Shown piece by piece: positions 51,604-63,376 of a DNA stretch of 64,000 nucleotides. The stretch comes from an uncultured Pelagibacteraceae bacterium. GTDB taxonomy: Bacteria > Pseudomonadota > Alphaproteobacteria > Pelagibacterales > Pelagibacteraceae. The first letter of the stretch is position 1; every line of letters begins with the position of its first letter. Both the position numbers and the translations under genes were made by a program. The stretch is from assembly GCA_902569105.1 (NCBI GenBank), contig CACFTE010000001.1:62001-126000 (forward strand). Reading direction: 5' to 3'. The notes under the pieces were generated by a model that saw only the letters and a program-made list of their open reading frames with translations, did not search any database and was not told where the DNA came from.

Positions 51604-53336
51604 TCTGCTTTGCTAAGCTGTTTTTCATAAAAGTTTTTATAAATTGTAGACGATTGTAAAAGTTGATTATGATTTCCTTGCGATACTACCTTACCTTTTT
51701 CTATAACATATATCTTATTGCAATTGATTACTGTTGATAGTCTGTGAGCTATTACAAGTGTCGTTTTTCCTTTAGTTAAAGAATTTATTGCTTTTTGAAT
51801 CTTTTCCTCTGTTTCTGAGTCTAAAGAAGAAGTGGCTTCGTCAAGCAATATGATTTTACTGTCTTTAAGCATTGCCCTTGCAATTGATAGTCTTTGTTTT
51901 TCTCCACCGGATAATCTCACTCCATTCTCTCCAATCATTGTATTGTATCCATTAGGCATATTTTGTATGAATTCATCACAATGAGAAAGTTTTGCAGCTT
52001 CAAATATTTCTTTTTCAGAAGCATTTAAATTTGAATATTTTATGTTATTTATCACCGTATCATCAAACAATGATATATCCTGGCTTACTAATGATATATT
52101 TTTTCTTAAAGATTTAATTGAATAGTTATTTATTTTTTGATCATCAATTAGTATTTCGCCAGAAGTAGGATTGTAAAATCTTGGAATTAAGTTCATTATT
52201 GTTGATTTTCCAGCACCACTATGTCCAACTAATGCTGTCATTTCTCCGCTATCTATATTTAAACTTATTCCATTTAAAATAGGATTATCTCTTGTGTCAT
52301 ATTTGAAATTTACATTTTGAAATAAAATGTTTCCACTAGATATTTGTAAATTTTTATCTGCATTTTTATCTATATTTTTAGAGTCTATTATTGGGAGAAT
52401 CCTTTTTGCTGCTGATAATCCTTGATGAACACCCATATTTAAAGTTGCCAATGATCTTACCGGTTGATAGGCAAGCATCATAGCAGCTAGAAAGGAAAAG
52501 AAATTATTAATATCTAATTCACTATTCATAACAAGGTTCCCAGCAAAATAAATTAATAGACCAATCATAAGCCCAGTTAAAGACTCCATTATAGGGGTTG
52601 ATCGAGTCATAACTTCTTCTATTTTAACCATTTTAGAAGTTACGTTGCCTACATTTTCTGTTAACCTTTTTTGTTCGTGATCCTCTGTCTGAAAAATCTT
52701 AATAATTTTGTGATTTTTTAATATATCAAGAAAAAAAGAATGTACAATTCCTGCTGTTTCTTGAGCCTGCGTAGTTACTTTTCCAATTCTTTTACCTAAC
52801 GACTTAGCCGCTATAGATGCAAGAGGAATCATTATAAGTGCAAATAGAGCTAATCGCCAATTTTGGTAAAACATAACAGTTACTAATCCAATCAATGTTA
52901 AACTATCTTTTGTAAATAGTAGTATTGTATTTGTTACTAAGTTTTTTACCATTCCTGCATCATACTGTAGGTGTGAGACTGTTTTTCCGGAGTGCTTTTT
53001 ATCCATAGCTTCAACATTAGATGACAATACAGACTCCATAATTTGTAACTGTAGTAATTTTTGAATTTCCCCCCCTAATCTTATTAAAATAACTCTTGCA
53101 TAGAAAAGTGATAAACCTTTTATAGAAAAAGCAAATACAATCGCTATAGGAATGATGAGCATCAATTGTCTATTTTTTTCAATAAATATTTTTTCTATTG
53201 CAGGGTCAAGTAGATAGGCAATCGATGAAGTACTTCCAGCAACTAAAACTGAAAAAAATACAGAAAGTAAAATTCTTCCTAAAAATTTTTTTACATAATC
53301 CTTGTATAATCTTTTCAATATATCTGTATTTGTCAT
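51600..53336 (-). CDS. msbA: Lipid A export ABC transporter MsbA
   Basis: A 578-residue half transporter with six N-terminal membrane helices (about residues 15-300) fused to a nucleotide-binding domain. Walker A is GHSGAGKST near residue 370, the signature motif LSGGEKQRLSIARA, Walker B ILLDEATSSLD, and the H-loop AHRLST near the end. It flips Kdo-lipid A from the inner to the outer leaflet of the inner membrane. Position inside the ubiA-waaA-lpxK operon supports MsbA over a drug transporter. It overlaps waaA by 4 bases. Confidence 0.93.
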   Translation of the reverse strand: MTNTDILKRLYKDYVKKFLGRILLSVFFSVLVAGSTSSIAYLLDPAIEKIFIEKNRQLMLIIPIAIVFAFSIKGLSLFYARVILIRLGGEIQKLLQLQIMESVLSSNVEAMDKKHSGKTVSHLQYDAGMVKNLVTNTILLFTKDSLTLIGLVTVMFYQNWRLALFALIMIPLASIAAKSLGKRIGKVTTQAQETAGIVHSFFLDILKNHKIIKIFQTEDHEQKRLTENVGNVTSKMVKIEEVMTRSTPIMESLTGLMIGLLIYFAGNLVMNSELDINNFFSFLAAMMLAYQPVRSLATLNMGVHQGLSAAKRILPIIDSKNIDKNADKNLQISSGNILFQNVNFKYDTRDNPILNGISLNIDSGEMTALVGHSGAGKSTIMNLIPRFYNPTSGEILIDDQKINNYSIKSLRKNISLVSQDISLFDDTVINNIKYSNLNASEKEIFEAAKLSHCDEFIQNMPNGYNTMIGENGVRLSGGEKQRLSIARAMLKDSKIILLDEATSSLDSETEEKIQKAINSLTKGKTTLVIAHRLSTVINCNKIYVIEKGKVVSQGNHNQLLQSSTIYKNFYEKQLSKAE

Positions 53337-53341
53337 TTAAT

Positions 53342-54205
53342 TTATATTTTCCCTATAAAAATATTTATCAAAACTAAAAAACCTAGGAGATTATTACTTT
53401 TAAAAATTTTTAAGCAATTTAATTTATTTTTTTTATTAAATCTTTTTAATTGAAAAAAAAATAAATGGATAAAAACCAATATTGCCATTAAATAAAAATA
53501 GCTATTTAGTTCCATTATATATCCCATAAAAATATAAAGAAGAAAAAATAATAAATAACATAAAGATAAAAAAGTTTTTGGATTTTCTTTAAATTTAATT
53601 GATGTTGATTTTACTCCTATAATTTCGTCATCCTCAATATCTTGAAATCCATATATAGTGTCGTAACCCAATGTCCAAAATATGGCACCAAAATAGAATA
53701 TAAGAGCCGCAGCACTTATATTTTCATTTATTGAGGTCCAACCCAGTAATAATCCATAATTAAACGTAAATCCTAAAAACAACTGTGGCCAATAAGTAAA
53801 TCTTTTCATCAGCGGATAAGTAAAGGCAAATGGCATTGATGCGATTGCTAATAAAATAGTTAATTTATTAAAGTTAATTAGAACTAATAAAGCTAATAAA
53901 CATAAAAAAATCGAATAAGATAATGCAAGCTTAACAGAGATTTTTCCTGACGCTATAGGTCTATATTTTGTTCTCTCAACATTTTTGTCAAAATCTTTAT
54001 CAACTATATCATTTATTATACATCCAGCAGATCTCATTAGTACTGATCCAAAAAAAAATAAAAATATATAAAAAAAGTATTTTTCAATCCCGTTTTCAAA
54101 ATTATAGACAATTGTTAAACCCCAAGCACAAGGCCAAAACAACAACATGTATCCAATCGGCTTTTTTAACCTTGTTAATTCGAGGAAGATGCTTATATGA
54201 GACAT
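53342..54205 (-). CDS. ubiA: 4-hydroxybenzoate polyprenyltransferase
   Basis: A 287-residue inner-membrane prenyltransferase of ubiquinone synthesis. The first aspartate-rich motif is NDIVDKDFD at 65-73, followed by ERTKYRPIASG. The second, DTIYGFQDIEDDE, lies near residue 180. Eight or nine helices are predicted. The N-terminal LTRLKKPIGYMLLFWPCAWGL is typical of UbiA. It heads the operon leading into lipid A genes, with 5 bases before msbA; the grouping is operon convenience, not pathway. The ubiquinone made would be used by the respiratory chain feeding the oxidase genes at 58510. Confidence 0.94.
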   Translation of the reverse strand: MSHISIFLELTRLKKPIGYMLLFWPCAWGLTIVYNFENGIEKYFFYIFLFFFGSVLMRSAGCIINDIVDKDFDKNVERTKYRPIASGKISVKLALSYSIFLCLLALLVLINFNKLTILLAIASMPFAFTYPLMKRFTYWPQLFLGFTFNYGLLLGWTSINENISAAALIFYFGAIFWTLGYDTIYGFQDIEDDEIIGVKSTSIKFKENPKTFLSLCYLLFFLLYIFMGYIMELNSYFYLMAILVFIHLFFFQLKRFNKKNKLNCLKIFKSNNLLGFLVLINIFIGKI

Positions 54206-54253
54206 ATAAACAACTAAATAACAAAGATTTTTTATTAAGCAAATTTAATCGAC

Positions 54254-54661
54254 ATGAATATTGATTACACTGTAGTGGCACTTATGTTTCCTGCTATTCC
54301 ATTAATCATGAATGTGTATTCAACAAGATTTCATACTCTGAGCGCTTTAATTAGAAAAATTCATGATGAGTATGTTTTTGAGAAACATACCCCACCAGAA
54401 TGGAAAGACCAATTAAATAATTTAAATGCACGAATTGATGTATTAAAATATTCGATAATGTTTGGTGCATTTGGATTTCTTTTTAATATGTTAACTGTTT
54501 TTGCATTGTACTTAGATGAGTTATTTATTGCTAGAATAATCTTTGGTTCTTGTTGTTTATCAGTAATGATTTCAATAATTTTTTTTATAAGAGAAATTCA
54601 AATTTCTACTAAAGCTTTGAGACTTCACATATCAGATATGGATGATCAATTTAAGGAATAA
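54254..54661 (+). CDS. DUF2721 family membrane protein
   Basis: A 135-residue membrane protein with three predicted helices (about 5-25, 68-90 and 92-115). Family blocks are the N-terminal ALMFPAIPLIMNVYSTRFHTLSALIR and the L-N-x-R-I-x-x-L-x-x-S-I-x-F-G-A-F-x-F-L region, ending in a polar L-H-I-S-D-M tail. DUF2721 is uncharacterised. It is divergent from ubiA by 48 bases and overlaps the opposing quinone oxidoreductase by 11 bases at its 3' end. Confidence 0.82.
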   Translation: MNIDYTVVALMFPAIPLIMNVYSTRFHTLSALIRKIHDEYVFEKHTPPEWKDQLNNLNARIDVLKYSIMFGAFGFLFNMLTVFALYLDELFIARIIFGSCCLSVMISIIFFIREIQISTKALRLHISDMDDQFKE

Positions 54662-55622
54662 TAACAGCAGGTCCTAAAATTTTTCTCCCTTCCAAGTCTT
54701 TATGAGCATCAACTGTATTTTCAAGCTTGTACTCTTTAAAAATATCTATTTTTACTTTTCCAGATGTTACTTTTTCAAATAATACTTTAGATGCTTCATT
54801 AAGTTCTTCAACAGTACTCAAATATTGTTGCATAGAAGGTCTGGTTAAATATAGGCCTTTTGGTTGTATTAATTTTGGAACATTAATATCTGATAATGGT
54901 CCAGAAGCATTTCCAAATGAAACCATCATTCCTCTAATACTCAAACATTCTAGAGAACCCTCAAGTGTATTTTTACCAACACCGTCATAAACAACAGGAA
55001 CTCCCTTACCATTTGTAATTTCTAAAACTTTTTTTTCAAATTTTTCTTTATTGTAGTTTATTACATGGTCATAACCATTATTTTTAGCTTTTTCTATTTT
55101 GTCATCTGATCCAACCGTTCCAATTACCTCACAGCCTAAACTTTTAGCCCACTGACCAAAGATTTGTCCAACACCGCCTGCGGCCGCATGAAATAAAATT
55201 GTTTCACCTTTTTTTACTGGGTATGTTTTATGCAATAAATAAAAAGTAGTTAGACCCTTTGTCATCAAAGTTGCAGCCACTTTAAAATCAACACTATCAG
55301 GAATTTTTACTAAATTCTTAGTCGGGTAATTTCTATGTGTTGAATAAGAGCCTAAAGGTGCACCAGCATAAGAAACTCTATCTCCAATTTTAAAATCTTT
55401 AACATTTGAACCTATGTCTGTAAGTATCCCAGCTCCCTCAGCACCAATTGCTGTAGGCAGCTTCAAAGGATATAATCCTGATCTATGATAAGTATCAATA
55501 TAATTTAAACCAATTGCTTTATGTTCAATTGTAACTTCATCTGCCTTTGGTTTTTCTAATGAAATATCTTTTAGCTCTAATACTTCTGGGCCTCCATTTT
55601 TTAAAATCTGTATTGCTTTCAT
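54651..55622 (-). CDS. NADPH:quinone oxidoreductase (Qor-like, MDR family)
   Basis: A 323-residue zinc-free medium-chain reductase. The N-terminal catalytic domain has NYIDTYHRSGLYPLKLPTAIG at about 42-62, the cofactor domain has HAAAGGVGQIFGQWAKSLG near 143-161 with the A-A-x-G-G-V-G NADPH loop, and the GVGKNTLEGSLECL and GRMMVSFGNASG-like segments that follow are typical of Qor (quinone oxidoreductase 1). The usual structural-zinc cysteines are absent. It directly follows the pirin gene without a gap, so the two form a unit. Substrate not certain. Confidence 0.88.
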   Translation of the reverse strand: MKAIQILKNGGPEVLELKDISLEKPKADEVTIEHKAIGLNYIDTYHRSGLYPLKLPTAIGAEGAGILTDIGSNVKDFKIGDRVSYAGAPLGSYSTHRNYPTKNLVKIPDSVDFKVAATLMTKGLTTFYLLHKTYPVKKGETILFHAAAGGVGQIFGQWAKSLGCEVIGTVGSDDKIEKAKNNGYDHVINYNKEKFEKKVLEITNGKGVPVVYDGVGKNTLEGSLECLSIRGMMVSFGNASGPLSDINVPKLIQPKGLYLTRPSMQQYLSTVEELNEASKVLFEKVTSGKVKIDIFKEYKLENTVDAHKDLEGRKILGPAVIIP

Positions 55623-56459
55623 CTATTTTACAAATGTACCACTATGGTAATCCTCAATAGCTTGTAGTATCTCTTGTTTTGTATTCATTACAAACGGACC
55701 ACCTCTTGCTATTTGCTCACCAATTGGTTTGCCAGAGATTAATAGAAATTTTGCATTAGATAAAGCTGAAACTTTTAAATTATTTCCTCTTGTTAAAAGT
55801 ATTAAAGTAGAATTCTCTACTTTATCATGATTTCTATTACCAACTCTTATTTCGCCATTTATTAGGTAAATGAATGAGTTATGTGTTGATGGAATATGAA
55901 AACTAAATTCTTTTTCTTTTTTTAATTCTATATCAAAGTAAATAGGATCTACGTTGTGTTTTTTAATTGGACCTTCCGCATTTTTAAATTTACCTGCAAT
56001 TACTTTAATTTGTTTTTCATCATCTTTATGAACTGACATTTGATCTGCGTTGATATAATGATACTCAGGCTTACTCATTTTCATTTTTGCTGGCATGTTA
56101 ATCCATAATTGAAATCCGTGAAGCTTACCTTGTTTCATTGCAGGCATTTCAGAGTGGATAATCCCACTACCAGTTTTCATCCACTGAACATCTCCTGCAG
56201 TCATTCTACCTTGACCTCCTGTGCTGTCTTTATGTTCAAAATCTCCGGCAAGCATATATGTAACTGTTTCAATTCCTCTATGTGGATGAGGAGGAAAACC
56301 CGCAATATAATCATCTTTATTTTCAGATCCAAATTCATCTAGCATAAGAAATGGATCAAAATAATTTGGTTCTACACCGATGCTTCTTTTTAATTTAACA
56401 CCCGCACCATCTGTTGCAGGAGTTGGATCAATTATTTGATTTACTTGAATCTCAGACAT
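55623..56459 (-). CDS. Pirin family protein
   Basis: A 278-residue bicupin. The N-terminal cupin holds the pirin metal site: FPPHPHRGIETVTYMLAG near residues 55-72, then GDVQWMKTGSGIIHSEMP near 88-105, giving the H-x-H...H...E pattern. The C-terminal cupin is variable (FIYLINGEIRVG; RGGPFVMN near the end). Some pirins oxidise quercetin, while others are regulators, and the role here is unknown. It heads a leftward unit with the quinone oxidoreductase, divergent from the DUF924 gene. Confidence 0.92.
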   Translation of the reverse strand: MSEIQVNQIIDPTPATDGAGVKLKRSIGVEPNYFDPFLMLDEFGSENKDDYIAGFPPHPHRGIETVTYMLAGDFEHKDSTGGQGRMTAGDVQWMKTGSGIIHSEMPAMKQGKLHGFQLWINMPAKMKMSKPEYHYINADQMSVHKDDEKQIKVIAGKFKNAEGPIKKHNVDPIYFDIELKKEKEFSFHIPSTHNSFIYLINGEIRVGNRNHDKVENSTLILLTRGNNLKVSALSNAKFLLISGKPIGEQIARGGPFVMNTKQEILQAIEDYHSGTFVK

Positions 56460-56503
56460 CGACTTTATATAATTCGTTATATTATTTAATCAAGGCTTTG
56501 ACT

Positions 56504-57064
56504 ATGAATTCTAGAGCAAAAAATATTATAGATTTTTGGTTTATTAAAACCCCATCTGAAAAAAGGTTTAAAAAGGACGAAGCATTAGATCTAGAAATAA
56601 AAAATAATTTTTTAGAAGATCATAACTTAGCTAAATCAGGCGATTATGAAGATTGGCTTAACACTTCTAAAGAGTGTTTGGCTTTGATTATACTGCTTGA
56701 TCAATTTTCAAGAAACTTGTTTAGAGATAAGAAAGAGGCATTTGATCAGGACCACAAAGCAAGATTAGCAGTCAATCAAGGAATATACTTGGGCCACTTA
56801 CATGAACTTAACGAAACTGAAAGATTATTTTTTCTTTTACCTTTAATTCACAGCGAGGAATTAATAGATCATGAAAGAGCATATGCATTATTAGATAAAT
56901 ATTTAAAAAAACATCCAGATATACAAAATATTAAAAAATTTTGGGCTGATCATACAAGAGCAATTGAAAAATTTAGAAGGTATCCCCACAGAAATAAAAT
57001 ATTAGGGAGACAATCAACCAATGAAGAAATTGAGTTTCTAAATGGTCCAAACTCATCTTGGTAA
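56504..57064 (+). CDS. DUF924 family protein
   Basis: A 186-residue soluble helical protein of the DUF924 family, with a TPR-like fold. Blocks: IIDFWFIKTPSEKRFKKDE near 7-25, ECLALIILLDQFSRNLFRD near 64-82, YLGHLHELNETERLFFLLPLIHSE, and RRYPHRNKILGRQSTNEE near 159-176. Function unknown. The ATG at 56504 is chosen, since the longer frame to 56414 is antisense to the pirin start. The reading frame abuts the HAD gene at its end (stops at 57064/57065). Confidence 0.86.
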   Translation: MNSRAKNIIDFWFIKTPSEKRFKKDEALDLEIKNNFLEDHNLAKSGDYEDWLNTSKECLALIILLDQFSRNLFRDKKEAFDQDHKARLAVNQGIYLGHLHELNETERLFFLLPLIHSEELIDHERAYALLDKYLKKHPDIQNIKKFWADHTRAIEKFRRYPHRNKILGRQSTNEEIEFLNGPNSSW

Positions 57065-57727
57065 TTAAATTAAATTATTTAGATAACTTAAATTTTTTAT
57101 TTCTATTGTTGGTTTGTAATCTAAATTGTCAAATATATTCTTATTTCTATTTACCCACACTGAGTTAAAACCAAAGTTGCCTGCCGCAGATACATCCCAA
57201 GTATTAGCGCTTAAATATGCAAATTGATTTTTTTCAAACTGATACTTTTTGACTGGAATATTATAAACATTAGGATGTGGTTTATATATTTTTACTTCCT
57301 CCACAGACATCACATCATCAAAAATATTATCTAAATTATTACTACTTACCAATTCTTTAAGAAGGGAAGGAGTCCCATTTGAAAGAATGACAAGTTTATA
57401 TTTTTTTGCTTTAAGTTTTTTTAAAGTTTCTTTTACTTCAGGAAAGGTTGATAGAACTCTATACAGATCTAATAATTCATTTTTCATTAAAATATCAATT
57501 TGAAAAACTTTCATTGATTTATCTAAACTTTCTTCGGTTATTTTCCAAAAATCTTCATGTCTATTCATAAGACTTCTTAGCCATGTATATTCAAGCTGTA
57601 TAGTTCTCCAATAATTTGCAAATGGCTCCCATTTATCTCCAATTTTATTTTTGCATTTTTCTGCAGCTGAATTAACATCAAAAAGTGTTCCATAAGCGTC
57701 AAAAATAATTACTTTGATATTTTTCAT
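57065..57727 (-). CDS. Haloacid dehalogenase-type HAD hydrolase
   Basis: A 220-residue HAD protein of the L-2-haloacid dehalogenase (type II) subgroup. The nucleophile is D10 in IIFDAYGTLFDVN, motif II is LSNGTPSLL near residue 118, the lysine is in K-I-Y-K-P-H-P near 150, and motif IV is SANTWDVSAAGNFGFNSVWVNR near residue 178. The F-D-A-Y-G-T-L-F and S-A-N-T-W-D patterns point to dehalogenation of 2-haloacids rather than phosphatase. The actual substrate is not known. It is divergent from rsmE by 20 bases. Confidence 0.85.
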   Translation of the reverse strand: MKNIKVIIFDAYGTLFDVNSAAEKCKNKIGDKWEPFANYWRTIQLEYTWLRSLMNRHEDFWKITEESLDKSMKVFQIDILMKNELLDLYRVLSTFPEVKETLKKLKAKKYKLVILSNGTPSLLKELVSSNNLDNIFDDVMSVEEVKIYKPHPNVYNIPVKKYQFEKNQFAYLSANTWDVSAAGNFGFNSVWVNRNKNIFDNLDYKPTIEIKNLSYLNNLI

Positions 57728-57747
57728 AAAACTTTTAATTTAATTAT

Positions 57748-58449
57748 ATGTCTAATATTAGAATATTTTATGCTGAAAGTTTATCCAATAATTTATCTGG
57801 TAAACTAAATAAAGACCAATCTAAATACTTAAACTCTGTAATGCGGTTAAAAATAAACGATAATTTTTCTCTTTTTAATAAAGGGGGAGAGTGGAATACA
57901 AAAATTATATCAATAAATAGGGGTATTGTAGAATTTCAAGTTCAAAACCAATTAAGACAATCAAATATAGAAAGAGAAATTTGGTTAGTATTTACACCTA
58001 TAAAATCAAATTATTTTAATTTTATGTTACAAAAAGCAACTGAGATTGGAGTAACAAAATTTTATCCGATAACAACAGAAAGAACAATTGTAAGAAAAAT
58101 TAATGAAGATAGAATAAAAAAAATTTTAATTGAAGCATCTGAACAAAGTAATCGATTGACAGTTCCATCAATCGAGAAAATTCAAAAATTAGAAAAGTTT
58201 TTAGATGTAAATAAAAATATAAATTTGATTTTTGGTGATTTAAATACTTATAATAAAAAAATTGAATTGAAAGATTCACCAAAACCCATAGCTGTTCTAA
58301 TTGGCCCCGAAGGTGATTTTTCAGAGAGTGAGCGGGCTAAGATTCTTAAATTTCATGACGTTCAATCTATCAAGCTAAATGACAATATTTTAAGGTCAGA
58401 AACAGCAGTAATTTCGTCGTTATCTATTATCAATTATCTTATAAATTGA
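57748..58449 (+). CDS. rsmE: 16S rRNA (uracil(1498)-N(3))-methyltransferase
   Basis: A 233-residue SPOUT-fold enzyme methylating U1498 of 16S rRNA. It has the N-terminal PUA-like domain (about 1-72, with LNSVMRLKINDNFSLFN) and the trefoil-knot domain with LQKATEIGVTKFYPITTERT, EQSNRLTVPSI, and the SAM-binding knot LIGPEGDFSESE near residues 184-195 and LNDNILRSETAVIS. Length is typical. It ends 60 bases before ctaC. Confidence 0.95.
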   Translation: MSNIRIFYAESLSNNLSGKLNKDQSKYLNSVMRLKINDNFSLFNKGGEWNTKIISINRGIVEFQVQNQLRQSNIEREIWLVFTPIKSNYFNFMLQKATEIGVTKFYPITTERTIVRKINEDRIKKILIEASEQSNRLTVPSIEKIQKLEKFLDVNKNINLIFGDLNTYNKKIELKDSPKPIAVLIGPEGDFSESERAKILKFHDVQSIKLNDNILRSETAVISSLSIINYLIN

Positions 58450-58462
58450 TAAATTGTCGCGA

Positions 58463-58502
58463 ATATATAAGTGTATTTTTTGTAAATTGGTCATATATAA
58501 GT
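58463..58502 (+). repeat. Twin 10-base repeats upstream of ctaC
   Basis: ATATATAAGT occurs at 58463-58472 and at 58493-58502, exactly 30 bases apart, in the 60-base gap before the cytochrome oxidase operon. Either copy could be a -10 element (TATAAG-like), or the pair could be tandem binding sites about three helical turns apart. No good -35 box with standard spacing is seen for either copy. Confidence 0.3.
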
Positions 58503-58509
58503 TTTACAG

Positions 58510-60965
<2,456 letters not shown>

Positions 60966-60992
60966 TTTTATTTAAAAAGATAAAATTGTTAA

Positions 60993-61901
60993 ATGTCTAC
61001 AGTTTATACAAAATTTAAAAAAACATCTTTAGATTTAGGAATTATTCCTGAATTATTGAAGTTGATGAAGCCTAGAGTTATGTCTCTAGTAATATTTACA
61101 TGTGCGGTTGGATTACTTACAGCACCAAATTCAATTTCATTTATAACCTCAGCTCTCGGTATTTTAATAGTTGCGGTCGGAGCAGGTGCAGCGGGCGCAT
61201 TAAATATGTGGTATGAGGCTGATGTAGATAAGTTAATGACCAGAACTTGCCTTAGACCAATACCAAGGGGAAGTTTAAAAAAAAAACAGGCTTTATATTT
61301 TGGAACAACGCTATCTGTATTATCAGTAATTTCTTTGTATTATTTTACAAACTTGCTTTCCGCTTCATTACTATTATTTACAATTTTATTTTATGTATTT
61401 GTTTATACAATTTGGTTAAAAAGAAAAACTCCTCAAAATATTGTAATAGGTGGAGCGGCGGGTGCTTTACCTCCAGTAATTGGTTGGACAATAGCAACAA
61501 ATAGCATTTCTATAGAACCTATTACATTTTTTATAATTATATTTCTTTGGACACCATCTCATTTTTGGGCTCTAAGTTTATATAAGGTTCAAGATTACAA
61601 AAAGGCAAATATTCCAATGATGCCAATTACAAATGGCATCGAAACTACTAAGAAAAATATATTTATATACTCATTACTAATGTTACCAGCTATTGCTTTA
61701 CCATACTATGTTGGTTTTGTTGGAGAATTATTTTTGGTAATTGGTTTAGCTTTAACTTTTTATTATAATTATCTTTGCTATCAACTTTACAGTTTTAAAA
61801 AGAATAAATTTGAAATTAAAAAAGCTCAACAAATATTCGGATACTCTATTTTGTACTTATTTTTGGTATTTGTATTATTTTTAGGAGATAGATTAATATA
61901 A
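60993..61901 (+). CDS. ctaB: Protohaem IX farnesyltransferase (haem O synthase)
   Basis: A 302-residue membrane prenyltransferase making haem O, the precursor of the haem A of aa3 oxidase. The first aspartate-rich motif is NMWYEADVDKLMTRTCLRP near residues 72-90; the second is FLWTPSHFWALSLYKVQDYKKANIPMMP near 180-208. Eight or nine helices. The N-terminal LMKPRVMSLVIFTCAVGL is typical of CtaB/Cox10. It lies 27 bases after ctaD. Confidence 0.97.
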   Translation: MSTVYTKFKKTSLDLGIIPELLKLMKPRVMSLVIFTCAVGLLTAPNSISFITSALGILIVAVGAGAAGALNMWYEADVDKLMTRTCLRPIPRGSLKKKQALYFGTTLSVLSVISLYYFTNLLSASLLLFTILFYVFVYTIWLKRKTPQNIVIGGAAGALPPVIGWTIATNSISIEPITFFIIIFLWTPSHFWALSLYKVQDYKKANIPMMPITNGIETTKKNIFIYSLLMLPAIALPYYVGFVGELFLVIGLALTFYYNYLCYQLYSFKKNKFEIKKAQQIFGYSILYLFLVFVLFLGDRLI

Positions 61902-61903
61902 TA

Positions 61904-62029
61904 ATGATGATTAAAGACGATAAAACAAAAAAGAGAAATTTAAAGACAGCCATAGGATTAATTTTTTTTATAGTTTTTTTATTTATATTTACACTTTATA
62001 ACGTGGGAGTATTCGATAGACCTTTATGA
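61904..62029 (+). CDS. Small CoxF-like membrane protein
   Basis: A 41-residue protein starting MMIKDDKTKKRNLKTAIG, with one membrane helix (about 17-33) and ending NVGVFDRPL. It starts 2 bases after the ctaB stop and overlaps the ctaG start by 4 bases (ATGA), so it is translated within the operon. Alphaproteobacterial oxidase operons often have a small gene of this kind between ctaB and ctaG (coxF), which supports it. The F-D-R/x-P-L tail is the only family-like motif visible. Function unknown; probably oxidase assembly. Confidence 0.72.
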   Translation: MMIKDDKTKKRNLKTAIGLIFFIVFLFIFTLYNVGVFDRPL

Positions 62030-62574
62030 TCAAAAAAAAAATACTAACCCCAGTAATATTATCTGGAATATTTGTGTTTATGCTTGGTTTATCTTTTGCT
62101 GCTGTTCCGTTATACGATCTATTTTGCAGAGTAACTGGCTTTGGTGGAACAACACAAATTTCAAAAGAAGCGCCAAAAATAGTATTAGATGAAACAATTA
62201 ATGTAAGATTAGATACAAATGTTAATTCACAATTAGATTGGAAGTTTGAGTCTGAGTTAAATACTATGGAAGTTAAACCAGGTAAAGTTTATAAAATTAA
62301 ATTTAATGTTGAAAACTTAGGTAGCGAACCATCATCAGGTGTCGCAAGTTATAATGTTTCACCTTCTTCTTTTGGCGCATATTTCAATAAAATTGGCTGC
62401 TTTTGTTTTGAAAAACAAACATTAAACCCTGGAGAAAAAGCCAGTTATGATTTAGTTTTCTATTTAGATCCAGAACTGGTAAAAGATCCTAAAACTGCGA
62501 GAGTAGAGGATGTAACTATGTCCTATACTTTTTTCTCGTCAGATTATTATAAGCAAAGTAAAAAGGTAAACTAA
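62026..62574 (+). CDS. ctaG: Cytochrome c oxidase assembly protein CtaG (Cox11)
   Basis: A 182-residue membrane-anchored copper chaperone that delivers CuB to subunit I. The N-terminal helix (about 7-28) is followed by AAVPLYDLFCRVTGFGGTTQ, the family block. The copper-binding pair is C-F-C-F in KIGCFCFEKQTLNPGE near residue 124, and the D-P-E motif and VTMSYTFF lie near the end. Length is normal. It overlaps the CoxF-like gene by 4 bases and ctaE by 1 base. Confidence 0.96.
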   Translation: MIKKKILTPVILSGIFVFMLGLSFAAVPLYDLFCRVTGFGGTTQISKEAPKIVLDETINVRLDTNVNSQLDWKFESELNTMEVKPGKVYKIKFNVENLGSEPSSGVASYNVSPSSFGAYFNKIGCFCFEKQTLNPGEKASYDLVFYLDPELVKDPKTARVEDVTMSYTFFSSDYYKQSKKVN

Positions 62575-63365
62575 TGTCAGCTGGTGAAAAAAAACACGAT
62601 TACCATCTAGTAGATCCAAGTCCTTGGCCGATTTATACTTCATTTGCAACTTTAGTTTTGGCTATTGGATCTATTTACTATTTTCACTCAAAAGTAATGT
62701 GGGCAATGATTCTTGGTTTAGCTCTTGTCTGTTATGGAGCTTTTATGTGGTTCAGAGACGTAGTTATTGAAGCTGAACATCAAGGTCATCACACACCAGT
62801 TGTTCAAATTCATCACAGATATGGAATGACTTTATTTATTGCATCTGAGGTAATGTTTTTTGTTGCATGGTTCTGGGCATATTTTGATGCAAGTTTGTTT
62901 CCAAGTGAATTTGTGGGAAATGTTTGGCCACCAAAAGATATCGAAGTATTTGACCCTTGGGATATTCCGTTAATAAATACATTAGTATTGTTACTATCCG
63001 GCACTACAGTAACTTGGGCCCATCATGCTCTTTTAGAAGATGATAGAAAAGGATTTATTCAAGGTTTGTCATGGACTGTCTTCTTAGGAGTATGTTTCAC
63101 TGCACTTCAAGCTTATGAATATGATCACGCAACATTTGAATTTTCTAATCATATTTATGGTGCAACTTTTTATATGGCAACTGGCTTTCATGGTTTTCAT
63201 GTGATTATAGGAACAATCTTTTTAGCTGTTTGCTTATGGAGAGGAAAATTAGGTCATTTTAATAAAGATCATCACTTTGGATTTGAGGCTGCGGCGTGGT
63301 ACTGGCATTTTGTTGACGTAGTATGGTTATTTTTATTTGCAGCTATATATGTTTGGGGTAGTTAA
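62574..63365 (+). CDS. ctaE: Cytochrome c oxidase subunit III
   Basis: A 263-residue membrane protein with seven helices that stabilises the oxidase and its proton uptake. Marks are HDYHLVDPSPWPIYTSF at the N-terminus, FWAYFDASLFPSE near 104-116 with WPPKDI, SGTTVTWAHHALLE near 142-155, and the C-terminal YWHFVDVVWLFLFAAIYVWG. It is the last structural subunit in the operon and is followed 11 bases later by the surf1 gene. Confidence 0.97.
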   Translation: MSAGEKKHDYHLVDPSPWPIYTSFATLVLAIGSIYYFHSKVMWAMILGLALVCYGAFMWFRDVVIEAEHQGHHTPVVQIHHRYGMTLFIASEVMFFVAWFWAYFDASLFPSEFVGNVWPPKDIEVFDPWDIPLINTLVLLLSGTTVTWAHHALLEDDRKGFIQGLSWTVFLGVCFTALQAYEYDHATFEFSNHIYGATFYMATGFHGFHVIIGTIFLAVCLWRGKLGHFNKDHHFGFEAAAWYWHFVDVVWLFLFAAIYVWGS

Positions 63366-63376
63366 AACATACTAAT

